From Nonomuraea angiospora (GTDB lineage: Bacteria > Actinomycetota > Actinomycetes > Streptosporangiales > Streptosporangiaceae), in contig NZ_JADBEK010000001.1 in the NCBI RefSeq assembly GCF_014873145.1, forward strand, positions 434,001 to 498,000: DNA of 64,000 bases, in the 5' to 3' direction. Position 1 is the stretch's first letter, and every line of letters begins with the position of its first letter. Positions 17,029-24,500 of the stretch are shown piece after piece. The position numbers and the translations under genes were made by a program. The notes beneath the pieces were generated by a model. It searched no databases. It was not told where the DNA came from and saw nothing but the letters and a program-made list of their open reading frames with translations.

Positions 17029-17845
17029 CCGGCTCGGGCTGCACGGCCGCACCGCGCTCGTCACCGGGGCCTCGCGGGGCATCGGCGCGGCGGTCGCCCG
17101 GATGTTCGCCGCAGCAGGCGCGGACGTGGCCGTGCTGGGGCGCTCCCGCCAGGACCTGGAGGAGGTCGCCGCGGCCGTGCGCTCGCACGGCCGACGGGCA
17201 GTGGTGGCCGAGTGCGACGTCACCGACGCGGCCCAGATCGAGACCTCCTGCGCCACCGTCGAGGAGCGGCTCGGCGGGGTGGACCTCCTGGTGAACAACG
17301 CGGGCGGGCCCGTCTTCCAGGCGCCGGTGCTGGACGTCCGCGACGACGGCTGGGAACGGGTGCACAACCTCAACCTCACCAGCGCCTTCCGCTTCGTCCG
17401 GCGCCTGGCGCCGGCCATGGCCGCACGACGCCAGGGGGTCATCGTCAACGTCGCCTCGATCGCGGTGGCCCGGCCCTGGCCCGAGATCGCCGCCTACGGA
17501 GCGGCCAAGGCCGGCCTGCGGCACCTCACCCAGGCCCTCGCGGGCGAGCTCGGGCCCCAGGGGGTGCGGGTGAACGCGGTCAGCCCGGCGTGGATCGACA
17601 CCGCGGTCAACCGCGCCTACGTCGCCGACCCCGCCCTGTCGCAGTCGGCCCTGGACCTGGTGCCGCTGGGCCGCTGGGCGAGCCCCGACGAGGTCGCGGC
17701 AGTGGTGACGTGGCTGGCCTCCCCGGCGGCCTCCTTCGTCACCGGGGCCGACATACCCGTCGACGGAGGCTTCGCGGTGGCCATGCCCTCGCGCGCGCGG
17801 GCCGCGCTGAGCAGGGTACGCCCGCCCGAAGGAGCCCGGTCGTGA
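17015..17845 (+). CDS. short-chain dehydrogenase/reductase
   Basis: A 276-residue classical SDR. NAD(P) motif TGASRGIGAAVARMF (residue 18), NNAGGP, catalytic Ser in NVASIAVARP, and Tyr-Lys in YGAAKAGLRHL. The PWPEIAAYGAAK run and GWDI-like C-terminus ASFVTGADIPVDGGFA are those of FabG-like oxidoreductases. The ATG lies inside the last codons of the ligase (14-nt overlap) with GGAGGGA just upstream, and its stop overlaps the GTG of the monooxygenase, so translation of the three is coupled. Substrate unknown. Confidence 0.9.
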   Translation: MSLNDRLGLHGRTALVTGASRGIGAAVARMFAAAGADVAVLGRSRQDLEEVAAAVRSHGRRAVVAECDVTDAAQIETSCATVEERLGGVDLLVNNAGGPVFQAPVLDVRDDGWERVHNLNLTSAFRFVRRLAPAMAARRQGVIVNVASIAVARPWPEIAAYGAAKAGLRHLTQALAGELGPQGVRVNAVSPAWIDTAVNRAYVADPALSQSALDLVPLGRWASPDEVAAVVTWLASPAASFVTGADIPVDGGFAVAMPSRARAALSRVRPPEGARS

Positions 17846-19026
17846 TCGACGGACCGCTCATCGTGGGCGCGGGCCCCGTGGGGCTGTCGGCCGCCCTGCT
17901 GGCGCGAGCCCGGGGACTGCCCGCCCACGTGCTGGAACGGCTGCCCGAAACCGAGCCCAAGCCCGGCAGCCGGGCGATCTTCCTGCACCGGCAGACGATC
18001 CAGACCCTCGCGTCGGCCTCTCCCGTCCTCGCCGACCACGTGCTGAGGGAGGGCCTGGTGTGGCGGGGACGCCGGACGTACTGGGCGGGGCGAAGGGTCC
18101 ATCACCGCCGCTACGAACCGGTGCGTCCCAGGCTCGCGCCGTTCGTCAGCCTCCCGCAGCCCCGAGCGGAACGGCTGCTCCGCGAGGCGGCCGTGCGGGC
18201 CGGCGTCACCTTCTCCTGGGGCGCGCAGGCCGACGACGTGACCCTCCTGGACACCTCTGTCCTGGTCCGCGCGGCCGACGGCAGGCAGTGGCGCTCCGCG
18301 TTCGTCGTCGCGGCGGACGGCGCCGGATCGGTCGTGCGGCGCCGCCTGGGCATCCTGATGGACGGCGACGCCGGCGGCAACGCGTTCGTCGTCGTGGACG
18401 TCGCCGACGATCCCGACCGGCCGCTGCCCGCCGAGCGGGTCTTCCACTACCGCCATCCGCGGGCCGCGGGCCGCAACGTGCTCATCATCCCCTTCACCGG
18501 CGGCCACCGCGTGGACCTGCAGTGCCGCGCCCGTGACGATCCCGCCGAGCTCGCCGCGGACCCCCGCGCCTGGCTCCGGCCCCTGCTGCCGTCCGGCCAC
18601 GCCTGCGAGGTCACCTGGTCCTCCCACTACCTGTTCCGCCAGGCGGTCGCGCAGACCTTCACCATGGGCCGGGTCCTGCTGGCGGGGGAGGCCGCGCACC
18701 TCTACGCGCCCTTCGGCGCGCGCGGGCTCAACTCCGGCATCGCCGACGCGGCCGCCGCCATCGACGCGATCGTCAACGCAGGCCCCGGCCCCGACGCCGT
18801 CCTCGGCGCGCTCGCCGGCTACGACCGGGTGCGGCGGGCCGCCGCCGAACGCAACCGCGCGGCCGCGGGCAAGGCGCTGGCCCACCTGACCGCCGCCGGA
18901 CCGCACCGCCAGGCCGCGCAGCGGGCCGCCGCCCTCGCCGCCCGGGTGCTGCCCCGCGCCGGGACCTGGCTCGACAGCAAGCCCTACGGGCCGCGCGACG
19001 CCGGGATCCCCGGCAGCCTCTACTGA
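17842..19026 (+). CDS. FAD-dependent aromatic monooxygenase (PHBH fold)
   Basis: A 394-residue flavoprotein hydroxylase. GTG 17842 overlaps the SDR stop (GTGA). Motifs: IVGAGPVGLSAALLARARG (residues 6-24), the DG motif VAADGAGSVVRRRLG (about residue 155) and the FAD-binding GD-type motif GRVLLAGEAAHLYAPFGARG (about 275), where Glu stands in the usual Asp position. Class A monooxygenases hydroxylate aromatic rings with NAD(P)H and O2. Given the chorismate-lyase-like gene that follows, hydroxylation of 4-hydroxybenzoate or its activated form is a reasonable guess. Confidence 0.87.
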   Translation: MIDGPLIVGAGPVGLSAALLARARGLPAHVLERLPETEPKPGSRAIFLHRQTIQTLASASPVLADHVLREGLVWRGRRTYWAGRRVHHRRYEPVRPRLAPFVSLPQPRAERLLREAAVRAGVTFSWGAQADDVTLLDTSVLVRAADGRQWRSAFVVAADGAGSVVRRRLGILMDGDAGGNAFVVVDVADDPDRPLPAERVFHYRHPRAAGRNVLIIPFTGGHRVDLQCRARDDPAELAADPRAWLRPLLPSGHACEVTWSSHYLFRQAVAQTFTMGRVLLAGEAAHLYAPFGARGLNSGIADAAAAIDAIVNAGPGPDAVLGALAGYDRVRRAAAERNRAAAGKALAHLTAAGPHRQAAQRAAALAARVLPRAGTWLDSKPYGPRDAGIPGSLY

Positions 19027-19050
19027 ACGTCTGTCCCCCGCGAGGTTCCC

Positions 19051-19578
19051 ATGAAGCCCCGAACGATCACGCCGCGCTCCGCCGGCGCCGAGCTCTTCAC
19101 CGACCCCCGGACCCGAGCCCTCCTCTCCCACACCGGCAGCACCACCTGCCTGCTCGAACGCCTCCTGGACGAGCGCGTGAACGTCCACACCATGGAGGTG
19201 TCCCGCGCGGCCGTGGACCGGACGTGCCCCGAGGCCGCCGCGCCGCTCGGCCTGCCCGCCGCGGCTCCCGTCCTGGTCCGCCGCACCACGCTCGCCGTCG
19301 CGCGCCACCAGGTCTCCCGCAACCTCGTCCTGGCCCCGCTCGGCCGGCTGCCCTGGGCCGAGCGGCTGCTGCGCTCGTGCGACACGCCGCTGGGACCACA
19401 CCTGCCCCAGCCGCACGAGCGCCACCCGCTGGGGCTCGGCCTGGACTCCTGGGGTCCCGGACGCGCCGCCGTCTCCAGGTGGTACCTCGTCATCGACCCC
19501 GGCAGCGCCCTGCCGGCCCTGTTCATCCGGGAGACCTTCAACCCGGACCTGTTCGACCCCGCGACGACGCGCCCATGA
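19051..19578 (+). CDS. chorismate-pyruvate lyase-like protein (DUF98 family)
   Basis: A 175-residue protein with the features of the actinobacterial chorismate pyruvate-lyase family (the type that makes 4-hydroxybenzoate in mycobacteria). The N-terminal half has LLSHTGSTTCLLERLLDERV and VNVHTMEVS. The middle has VLVRRTTLAVARHQVSRNLV followed by a conserved LAPLGRLP and TPLG. The C-terminus has RWYLVIDPGSALPALFIRE, ending FNPDLF. This order (T-x-x-L-E, R-R, L-x-x-LP, D-PLG, R-x-Y-x-V, E) matches the family as I know it. It would release pyruvate from chorismate to give 4-hydroxybenzoate for the three enzymes upstream. The alternative is a UTRA-like ligand domain without enzyme activity. Confidence 0.6.
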   Translation: MKPRTITPRSAGAELFTDPRTRALLSHTGSTTCLLERLLDERVNVHTMEVSRAAVDRTCPEAAAPLGLPAAAPVLVRRTTLAVARHQVSRNLVLAPLGRLPWAERLLRSCDTPLGPHLPQPHERHPLGLGLDSWGPGRAAVSRWYLVIDPGSALPALFIRETFNPDLFDPATTRP

Positions 19579-19602
19579 ACGACCGCCCCTGGCCGGCGCC
19601 GG

Positions 19603-20535
19603 TCACCTGTCCTTGAGATTCTTGCGGTACTCCTCGATCAGCGCGATGCGCTCCGCTTCGGTGGTGGCGAACTTCATGACGCGCTCCTTCGGGTCGGTCG
19701 CCATGTAGTAGAGCCAGGTGCCGCGGGCCGGGTGCAGCGCGGCCCTGATGGCCTCGGCCCCGGGGCTGCCGATGGGGCCGGGCGGCAGGCCCCGACGCCG
19801 GTAGGTGTTGTACGGCGTCGGGCTCCTGATCTCCTTGAGCGTCGCCTCGACGCCGTACTTGTTCAGGCCGTACAGGAGCGGGCTGTCGACCTCCAGGAGC
19901 ATTTTCCGGTTCAGCCGGTTGTGGATGACCCGGGAGATCTTGGCCATGTCCTCGTCCCTGCCCGCCTCCGCCTGGACGATGCTGGCGATGGTCACGATCT
20001 CCAGCGGCGTCCTGCCGGCCCGCCTGGCGCCGTCGGCCAGGCCGGCGGCCTCGGCGGCGGCCTCGAACCGGGCCACCATCGGCCGCAGGATCTCGGCCGG
20101 GCTCGCGGCGGGGGAGAACTCGTAGGCGCCGGGGAAGGCGAACCCTTCGAGCGTCCGCCCGGCGTAGGACGGCAGGCCGAGCGCCGTCCCGTCCTTGGCG
20201 GCCCGCTCGAACTCCGCAACCGGCCTGCCGGTGAGCCGCGACAGCTCCTTGAACAGCTGAGAGAGCCGCATCCCCGCCGCCACGTTGACGGTCACCCCCG
20301 CCTGGAGCGAGGCGGCCGGGCGCGCGACGGTGTCGCCGGGGGCCCGCGCCGAGATCTGCTGGACCACCAGGGTGGATCCCACCACCATGGCGGCGACGGC
20401 CGTGGCCGTCGCCAGCGCGAGGCCCCGGCGACGGGGGCGGCGCCCCTGGAGCCGCAGGAACCGGTCCGGCGAGGGCGGCCGCTCTTCGGCGGCCATGTCG
20501 GAGAGGGTCTCGCGCAGTATGTCCTCGATGTTCAT
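19603..20535 (-). CDS. membrane MltG-type endolytic transglycosylase with anti-sigma-like N-terminus
   Basis: A 310-residue protein. Residues 1-35 (MNIEDILRETLSDMAAEERP) are of the type that begins anti-sigma partners of SigE-type ECF factors; residues 38-62 hold a basic stretch and one membrane segment (ATATAVAAMVVGSTLVVQQI). The periplasmic part is an MltG/YceG domain: LPSYAGRTLEGFAFPGAYEF, the catalytic-Glu segment ASIVQAEAGRDEDMAKIS, HNRLNRKMLLEVDSPLLYGL and SPYNTY-like SPTPYNTYRRRGLPPGPIGS. MltG cuts nascent peptidoglycan strands. The ATG overlaps the ECF sigma stop by 4 nt. This is shorter than housekeeping MltG, and a housekeeping copy is expected elsewhere, so this one probably acts as the sigma factor's membrane sensor. 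Confidence 0.8.
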   Translation of the reverse strand: MNIEDILRETLSDMAAEERPPSPDRFLRLQGRRPRRRGLALATATAVAAMVVGSTLVVQQISARAPGDTVARPAASLQAGVTVNVAAGMRLSQLFKELSRLTGRPVAEFERAAKDGTALGLPSYAGRTLEGFAFPGAYEFSPAASPAEILRPMVARFEAAAEAAGLADGARRAGRTPLEIVTIASIVQAEAGRDEDMAKISRVIHNRLNRKMLLEVDSPLLYGLNKYGVEATLKEIRSPTPYNTYRRRGLPPGPIGSPGAEAIRAALHPARGTWLYYMATDPKERVMKFATTEAERIALIEEYRKNLKDR

Positions 20536-21044
20536 CCGAACTCCCTCACGGTGGTCAGTTCAGGCGCCGCCTTCTTCAGGCGTTCCAGCGAGCGGTAGAT
20601 CTGGCTGCGTACCGACCCCACCCGGACGCCGAGCAGGCGCGCGATCTCGGTCTCGGAGAGATCCTCGAAGTAGCGGAGCACGAGCATGGTCCGCTGCCGG
20701 GGAGTGAGCCGGGCCAGGGCCGCGCGCATCACCAGGCGAAGGTCCGCGACGTCGGCGTGCCCGGCGTCGATCCGCTCGGGCGGCTGCCCGGTGGAGACCT
20801 CCGCGACGCGGGAGCGCCGCCGCCACCAGCTCACCTGTTCGTGGTACATGACCCGGCGGACGTATCCCTCGATGGCGGCCGGATCGCGCAGACTGCGCCA
20901 TTTCGCGGCCGTCTTGACCAGGGCCGACTGCACCAGGTCCTCGGCGGTGTGCCGGTCACCGGTCAGCAGGTAGGCGGTGCGGAACAACGCCCCCGATCGG
21001 TCGATGACGAACTTCCGGAAGTCCGCCTCAAATCCTGGATCCAC
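20532..21044 (-). CDS. SigE-family ECF RNA polymerase sigma factor
   Basis: A 170-residue ECF sigma. Region 2 is at residues 8-75 (YLLTGDRHTAEDLVQSALVK with the -10 recognition helix, then IEGYVRRVMYHEQVSWWRRR). Region 4 is at about 108-160 (ALARLTPRQRTMLVLRYFED, SETEIARLLGVRVGSVRSQI). This spacing and the WWRRR motif are those of the SigE (SIG3-like) group of actinomycetes. The downstream gene, overlapping by 4 nt, encodes the membrane MltG protein that probably restrains it. No own-type promoter could be recognised upstream with confidence. Confidence 0.92.
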   Translation of the reverse strand: MDPGFEADFRKFVIDRSGALFRTAYLLTGDRHTAEDLVQSALVKTAAKWRSLRDPAAIEGYVRRVMYHEQVSWWRRRSRVAEVSTGQPPERIDAGHADVADLRLVMRAALARLTPRQRTMLVLRYFEDLSETEIARLLGVRVGSVRSQIYRSLERLKKAAPELTTVREFG

Positions 21045-21136
21045 CCGTCCTCCTCGCGACGTTCACGGGCAAGGACGCGAGCGGCAGGCCGATCTATGCC
21101 GGTGCGGCCCAGATTTCTCGCCGCCCTGACGCCCGA

Positions 21137-21174
21137 GAGCTCGCCCACCCCGATGGCGCCGGGGCGGCGAGCTC
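21137..21174 (-). terminator. hairpin terminator after the S8 peptidase gene
   Basis: GAGCTCGCC (21137-21145) pairs with GGCGAGCTC (21166-21174), extended by a nearly complementary CCCCG/CGGGG. It lies just past the stop of the minus-strand peptidase gene (21195) and before the sigma gene. Confidence 0.55.
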
Positions 21175-21194
21175 TGAACGTGGCTCCTGCGGGC

Positions 21195-24100
21195 TCAGCC
21201 CGTCGCGACGATCCGGTAAGCCCTGATCACCGTCTGCTCCACCGTATTCCCCGCCAGGTCGCGGGACCTGGCCCGCAGCGACACGAATCCGTCGCCCGCG
21301 GGATGCCGCAGCACCGCCCGTGAGCCTTTCACCTCCGTCTTCGCCCAGGTGGCGCCGTCGTCGTAGGACACCTCGACGGTCGTCTCCCGGGGGCGTCCCG
21401 CCGAGCCGCCCGGCTGCGGGCGCACGGAGAACGGCACGGTGAAGAGCCGGCCCGCGGGCGCGGCGTTCTCCGCGTTCAGCGCAGGGGTGAACGTCACCAC
21501 GGAGACCGGCAGCCGTACGGTGCCGTCGGGGGCGGTCGCCGAACGGAACGTCCACGCGGCCGACACGCGCGTGCCGAGCACCGCGGGAGCGCCGCGCTCG
21601 GCCTCGGCCACCAGCCGGTATCCCGCCTCGCCCGCCGGCACCTCGAAACGGGCCCGAAGGGTGGCCGCCTCGCCGACGCGCTCGCCGTCGCGATAGAGGG
21701 TCAGGTGCTCGGTGGCGCGGGAGGACCAGCCGAGCGAGCCGCGCCCGTCGCCGAACATCCACAGGTCGGCCGAGATCACGTCGCCCACCCGGGAGACGGC
21801 GCCGCCTTCCTGGTCGCCCGCCGGCAACGACGGGCCGAAGACGCCGCGGTTCCACCACTCCGTCGTGACCCGGCCCGGCGGGTACCGGTGGAAGGCCGAC
21901 TCGAACTGGTTCACCCGGCCGTCCGCGCCGTACTCCCACAGGTAACGCTGCCAGCGGATGCCGTCCCCGGTGTTGACGTGTTCCGTCCGCACCGAGGGAG
22001 TGATGACGGGGTCGGGAGTCAGCCAGGTCGGGATCTTCCCGTCGCGTGGCCAGGCCCGGCTCGCCGCTCTGGCGGTCGCGTCGGGCAGATGGCGGGCGAA
22101 GTCGGTGCGTACGGTGGCCAGCCGCTCCCGCGTCGTGTCACGCCGGAACCCGGTCACGACCCTGCCCCGCTCGAACCAGGCCATCCGGTACGTGTCGGCC
22201 CCCGCCCAGTGAGCCGCCACCATGGTCAGCAGCCCCTCGTAGTCACGGTCGGGCCCGAGCTGTGCCGTGAACATGCGATCGAACCGGCTGCCGAGCCATC
22301 CTCTGTTCAGCGGCGTGCCGCCGGGCCCGCGCCACTGGTAGACGACCTGGCCGAGCTCCAGCTTCGCGTCGGCGCTGGGCGCGGTCACGTCGAGCGGCCG
22401 GCCGAGCCGGGCGTCGGCGTCCACCGTCCGGTCGGCGTCGAGTCGCAGCTCCGGCTGGACGAGCAGGGTGACGCCGTCCTCGCTCAGCACCGTCGTGTCG
22501 AACAGCCACCTGCCCTTGGGCAGCCGCAGCGTGGTCGTCTCCGCGCCGCCGAACAGCACGATCGGCGGAGCCTCGGCGTCCAGCCGGACGATGCTCGCCT
22601 CGAAGTCACCGGTGGGAACGCCCGCCCTGTTCGTGTGCCTGATCGTCAGGTTGTAGCTCTCGACCTCCTTCTCCACCGCCACGGGGGTGCTCACGCTGAC
22701 ACCGCCGGCGCCGGAGGCCACGACGTACCCGCCGAGGAATCCGTCAGGCCCGCCGGCACTGGTGTCGGCGGTGACAGTGGCCTCCGCCGTGCCGCCCGCG
22801 GGCACGACGATCGTGTCGGGCGACACCGTGAACGCCTCGCCCGCGCGGATGCCGAGCGTGAGGGTGAGCGGCGTGTCGGAGTGGTTGCGGTAGACCAGCT
22901 TCCTGGTGACCGCCTCGTCGTCGCCGTGCGGCCACTCCTGCCGCGGGAAGCCGATGCCGGCCGGTTCGGCGGTCACGTTCTGGAGCGTCGCGCGAGCGGC
23001 GTCCACCCGGCCCGCGCCCTGCCCGTACACGTTGACGGTGGGGCCGGGCTTGGCCGAGCCCATGAGGGCGGCCTTCAGCGTGCCCGCCTTCCAGCCGGGA
23101 TGCTCACCGGCCAGCAGGGCCGCGACCCCGGCCACGTGCGGGGTGGCCATGGAGGTGCCGGACTTGGCGACGTAGGAGCCGCTGCCGGGGCTGTCCTTGC
23201 TCCGGGCCGCGGTGATCTCCGCGCCGGGGGCCGTGATGTCCGGTTTGAGCCCGCCGTCACCGACGCGGGGGCCGCGGCTCGAGAACGACGCGAGTTCGTC
23301 GGACTTCGTCACCGCGCCCACCGCCAGCGCGGCCTCCGCGCTGGCCGGGGACGACACCGACCGGTCGTCCCCGATGTTGCCCGCCGCCACCACGAACAAC
23401 GTGCCGTACCGCTCGGTCAGCGTCTGGACCGCCTGCTCGATCGGGTCGGTCTCCGGCGTGTCCGCGATGCCGAGGCTCAGGTTCACGACCTGGGCGCCCT
23501 GCTCGGCCGCCCACTGCATGCCGGCCAGGATCGCCGACTCGGAACAGAGAACGGACTCGCACACGCGGCCGTCCAGCAGGGCGGCGTCCGGAGCCACGCC
23601 GCGGTAGCGCCCGCCGGAGGCGGCCCCGCTGCCCGCGATGGTGGAGGCGACGTGCGTGCCGTGGCCGACGACATCGCGCTCGTCCGGCTCCTCGGTGAAG
23701 TCGCGTCTGGCCACGACCTTGCCGGCGAGGTCCGGGTGGGTCGCGTCGACGCCGGTGTCGAGCACGGCCACCTTCACGCCCTTCCCGGTGTGGCCGCGGG
23801 CCCAGGCGTCGGGCGCCCCGATCTGCTTGACGCTCTGGTCCAGCGACACCTTCCTGAGCCCGTCGAGCCAGACCTTGCCGCGCGCCCCGAGCAGCCCGGC
23901 CCGGCCGGTGGATCCCGCCAGGTCCCGCCAGAACCGCGCCGCCTGCGCGCGCTCCTCCTGCACGGCGTAGCCGCCGACGGCGGGCAGCGCGGCGGACCGG
24001 CCGCCGGCCAGGGAGGCCGGCCGCTCCGCCCCGGTGACGATGAGCGGCAGCGAGCCGCGGCGGTCGTCGTACCCGTATTCGAGCAGCGTGGTCACGTCGA

Positions 24101-24422
24101 ACAGCCGCTCGTCGAGGCGTCCGGCCCTGAGCAGCGGGAGCGCGTCGTCGGGGACGACACGTAACCGGCCCGCGTCCTGGCGGGTGTGGAACATGACCCC
24201 CTCGCGGCCCTCGCCCCGCTGGACGAGCACGGCGTCCGGGCCCAAGACGGTCACCCGGTCGCCCGTGACCAAGGTGACGCTCCGGGCCTCCGCCCCGGCC
24301 GCGCTCCGCTGCCCCGCCTGCGCGGTGGCGGTGGGCAGGCCGGTGGGCAGGGCAGCGGGCAGGGCGGTGAGCGCGGCCGTGGTCAGCAGTAACGCCCCGG
24401 CCGTTCTGACTCCTTTACGCAA
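21195..24422 (-). CDS. secreted S8 (subtilisin-family) serine protease
   Basis: A 1075-residue exported protease. The start is TTG 24422-24420, with AGGAG 7 nt upstream. Residues 1-35 form a Sec signal peptide. A propeptide-like region precedes the catalytic domain, with Asp in VAVLDTGVDATHPDL (about residue 220), His in VGHGTHVASTIAG, oxyanion Asn in FVVAAGN and Ser in SGTSMATPHVAGVAALL. The 550 residues after the catalytic domain are beta-rich (Fn3-like repeats, e.g. GGTAEATVTADTSAGG) and end in a cell-surface-type segment with RARSRDLAGNTVEQT. It probably degrades extracellular protein during growth or development. A terminator follows at 21137-21174. Confidence 0.93.
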   Translation of the reverse strand: MRKGVRTAGALLLTTAALTALPAALPTGLPTATAQAGQRSAAGAEARSVTLVTGDRVTVLGPDAVLVQRGEGREGVMFHTRQDAGRLRVVPDDALPLLRAGRLDERLFDVTTLLEYGYDDRRGSLPLIVTGAERPASLAGGRSAALPAVGGYAVQEERAQAARFWRDLAGSTGRAGLLGARGKVWLDGLRKVSLDQSVKQIGAPDAWARGHTGKGVKVAVLDTGVDATHPDLAGKVVARRDFTEEPDERDVVGHGTHVASTIAGSGAASGGRYRGVAPDAALLDGRVCESVLCSESAILAGMQWAAEQGAQVVNLSLGIADTPETDPIEQAVQTLTERYGTLFVVAAGNIGDDRSVSSPASAEAALAVGAVTKSDELASFSSRGPRVGDGGLKPDITAPGAEITAARSKDSPGSGSYVAKSGTSMATPHVAGVAALLAGEHPGWKAGTLKAALMGSAKPGPTVNVYGQGAGRVDAARATLQNVTAEPAGIGFPRQEWPHGDDEAVTRKLVYRNHSDTPLTLTLGIRAGEAFTVSPDTIVVPAGGTAEATVTADTSAGGPDGFLGGYVVASGAGGVSVSTPVAVEKEVESYNLTIRHTNRAGVPTGDFEASIVRLDAEAPPIVLFGGAETTTLRLPKGRWLFDTTVLSEDGVTLLVQPELRLDADRTVDADARLGRPLDVTAPSADAKLELGQVVYQWRGPGGTPLNRGWLGSRFDRMFTAQLGPDRDYEGLLTMVAAHWAGADTYRMAWFERGRVVTGFRRDTTRERLATVRTDFARHLPDATARAASRAWPRDGKIPTWLTPDPVITPSVRTEHVNTGDGIRWQRYLWEYGADGRVNQFESAFHRYPPGRVTTEWWNRGVFGPSLPAGDQEGGAVSRVGDVISADLWMFGDGRGSLGWSSRATEHLTLYRDGERVGEAATLRARFEVPAGEAGYRLVAEAERGAPAVLGTRVSAAWTFRSATAPDGTVRLPVSVVTFTPALNAENAAPAGRLFTVPFSVRPQPGGSAGRPRETTVEVSYDDGATWAKTEVKGSRAVLRHPAGDGFVSLRARSRDLAGNTVEQTVIRAYRIVATG

Positions 24423-24500
24423 GGTGAAGCTCCTGATCGTCGACAGTGCATCACTGTGTATCTGCCGATACGACCATTCGCGTTCACGCCTGGCGGGGCG

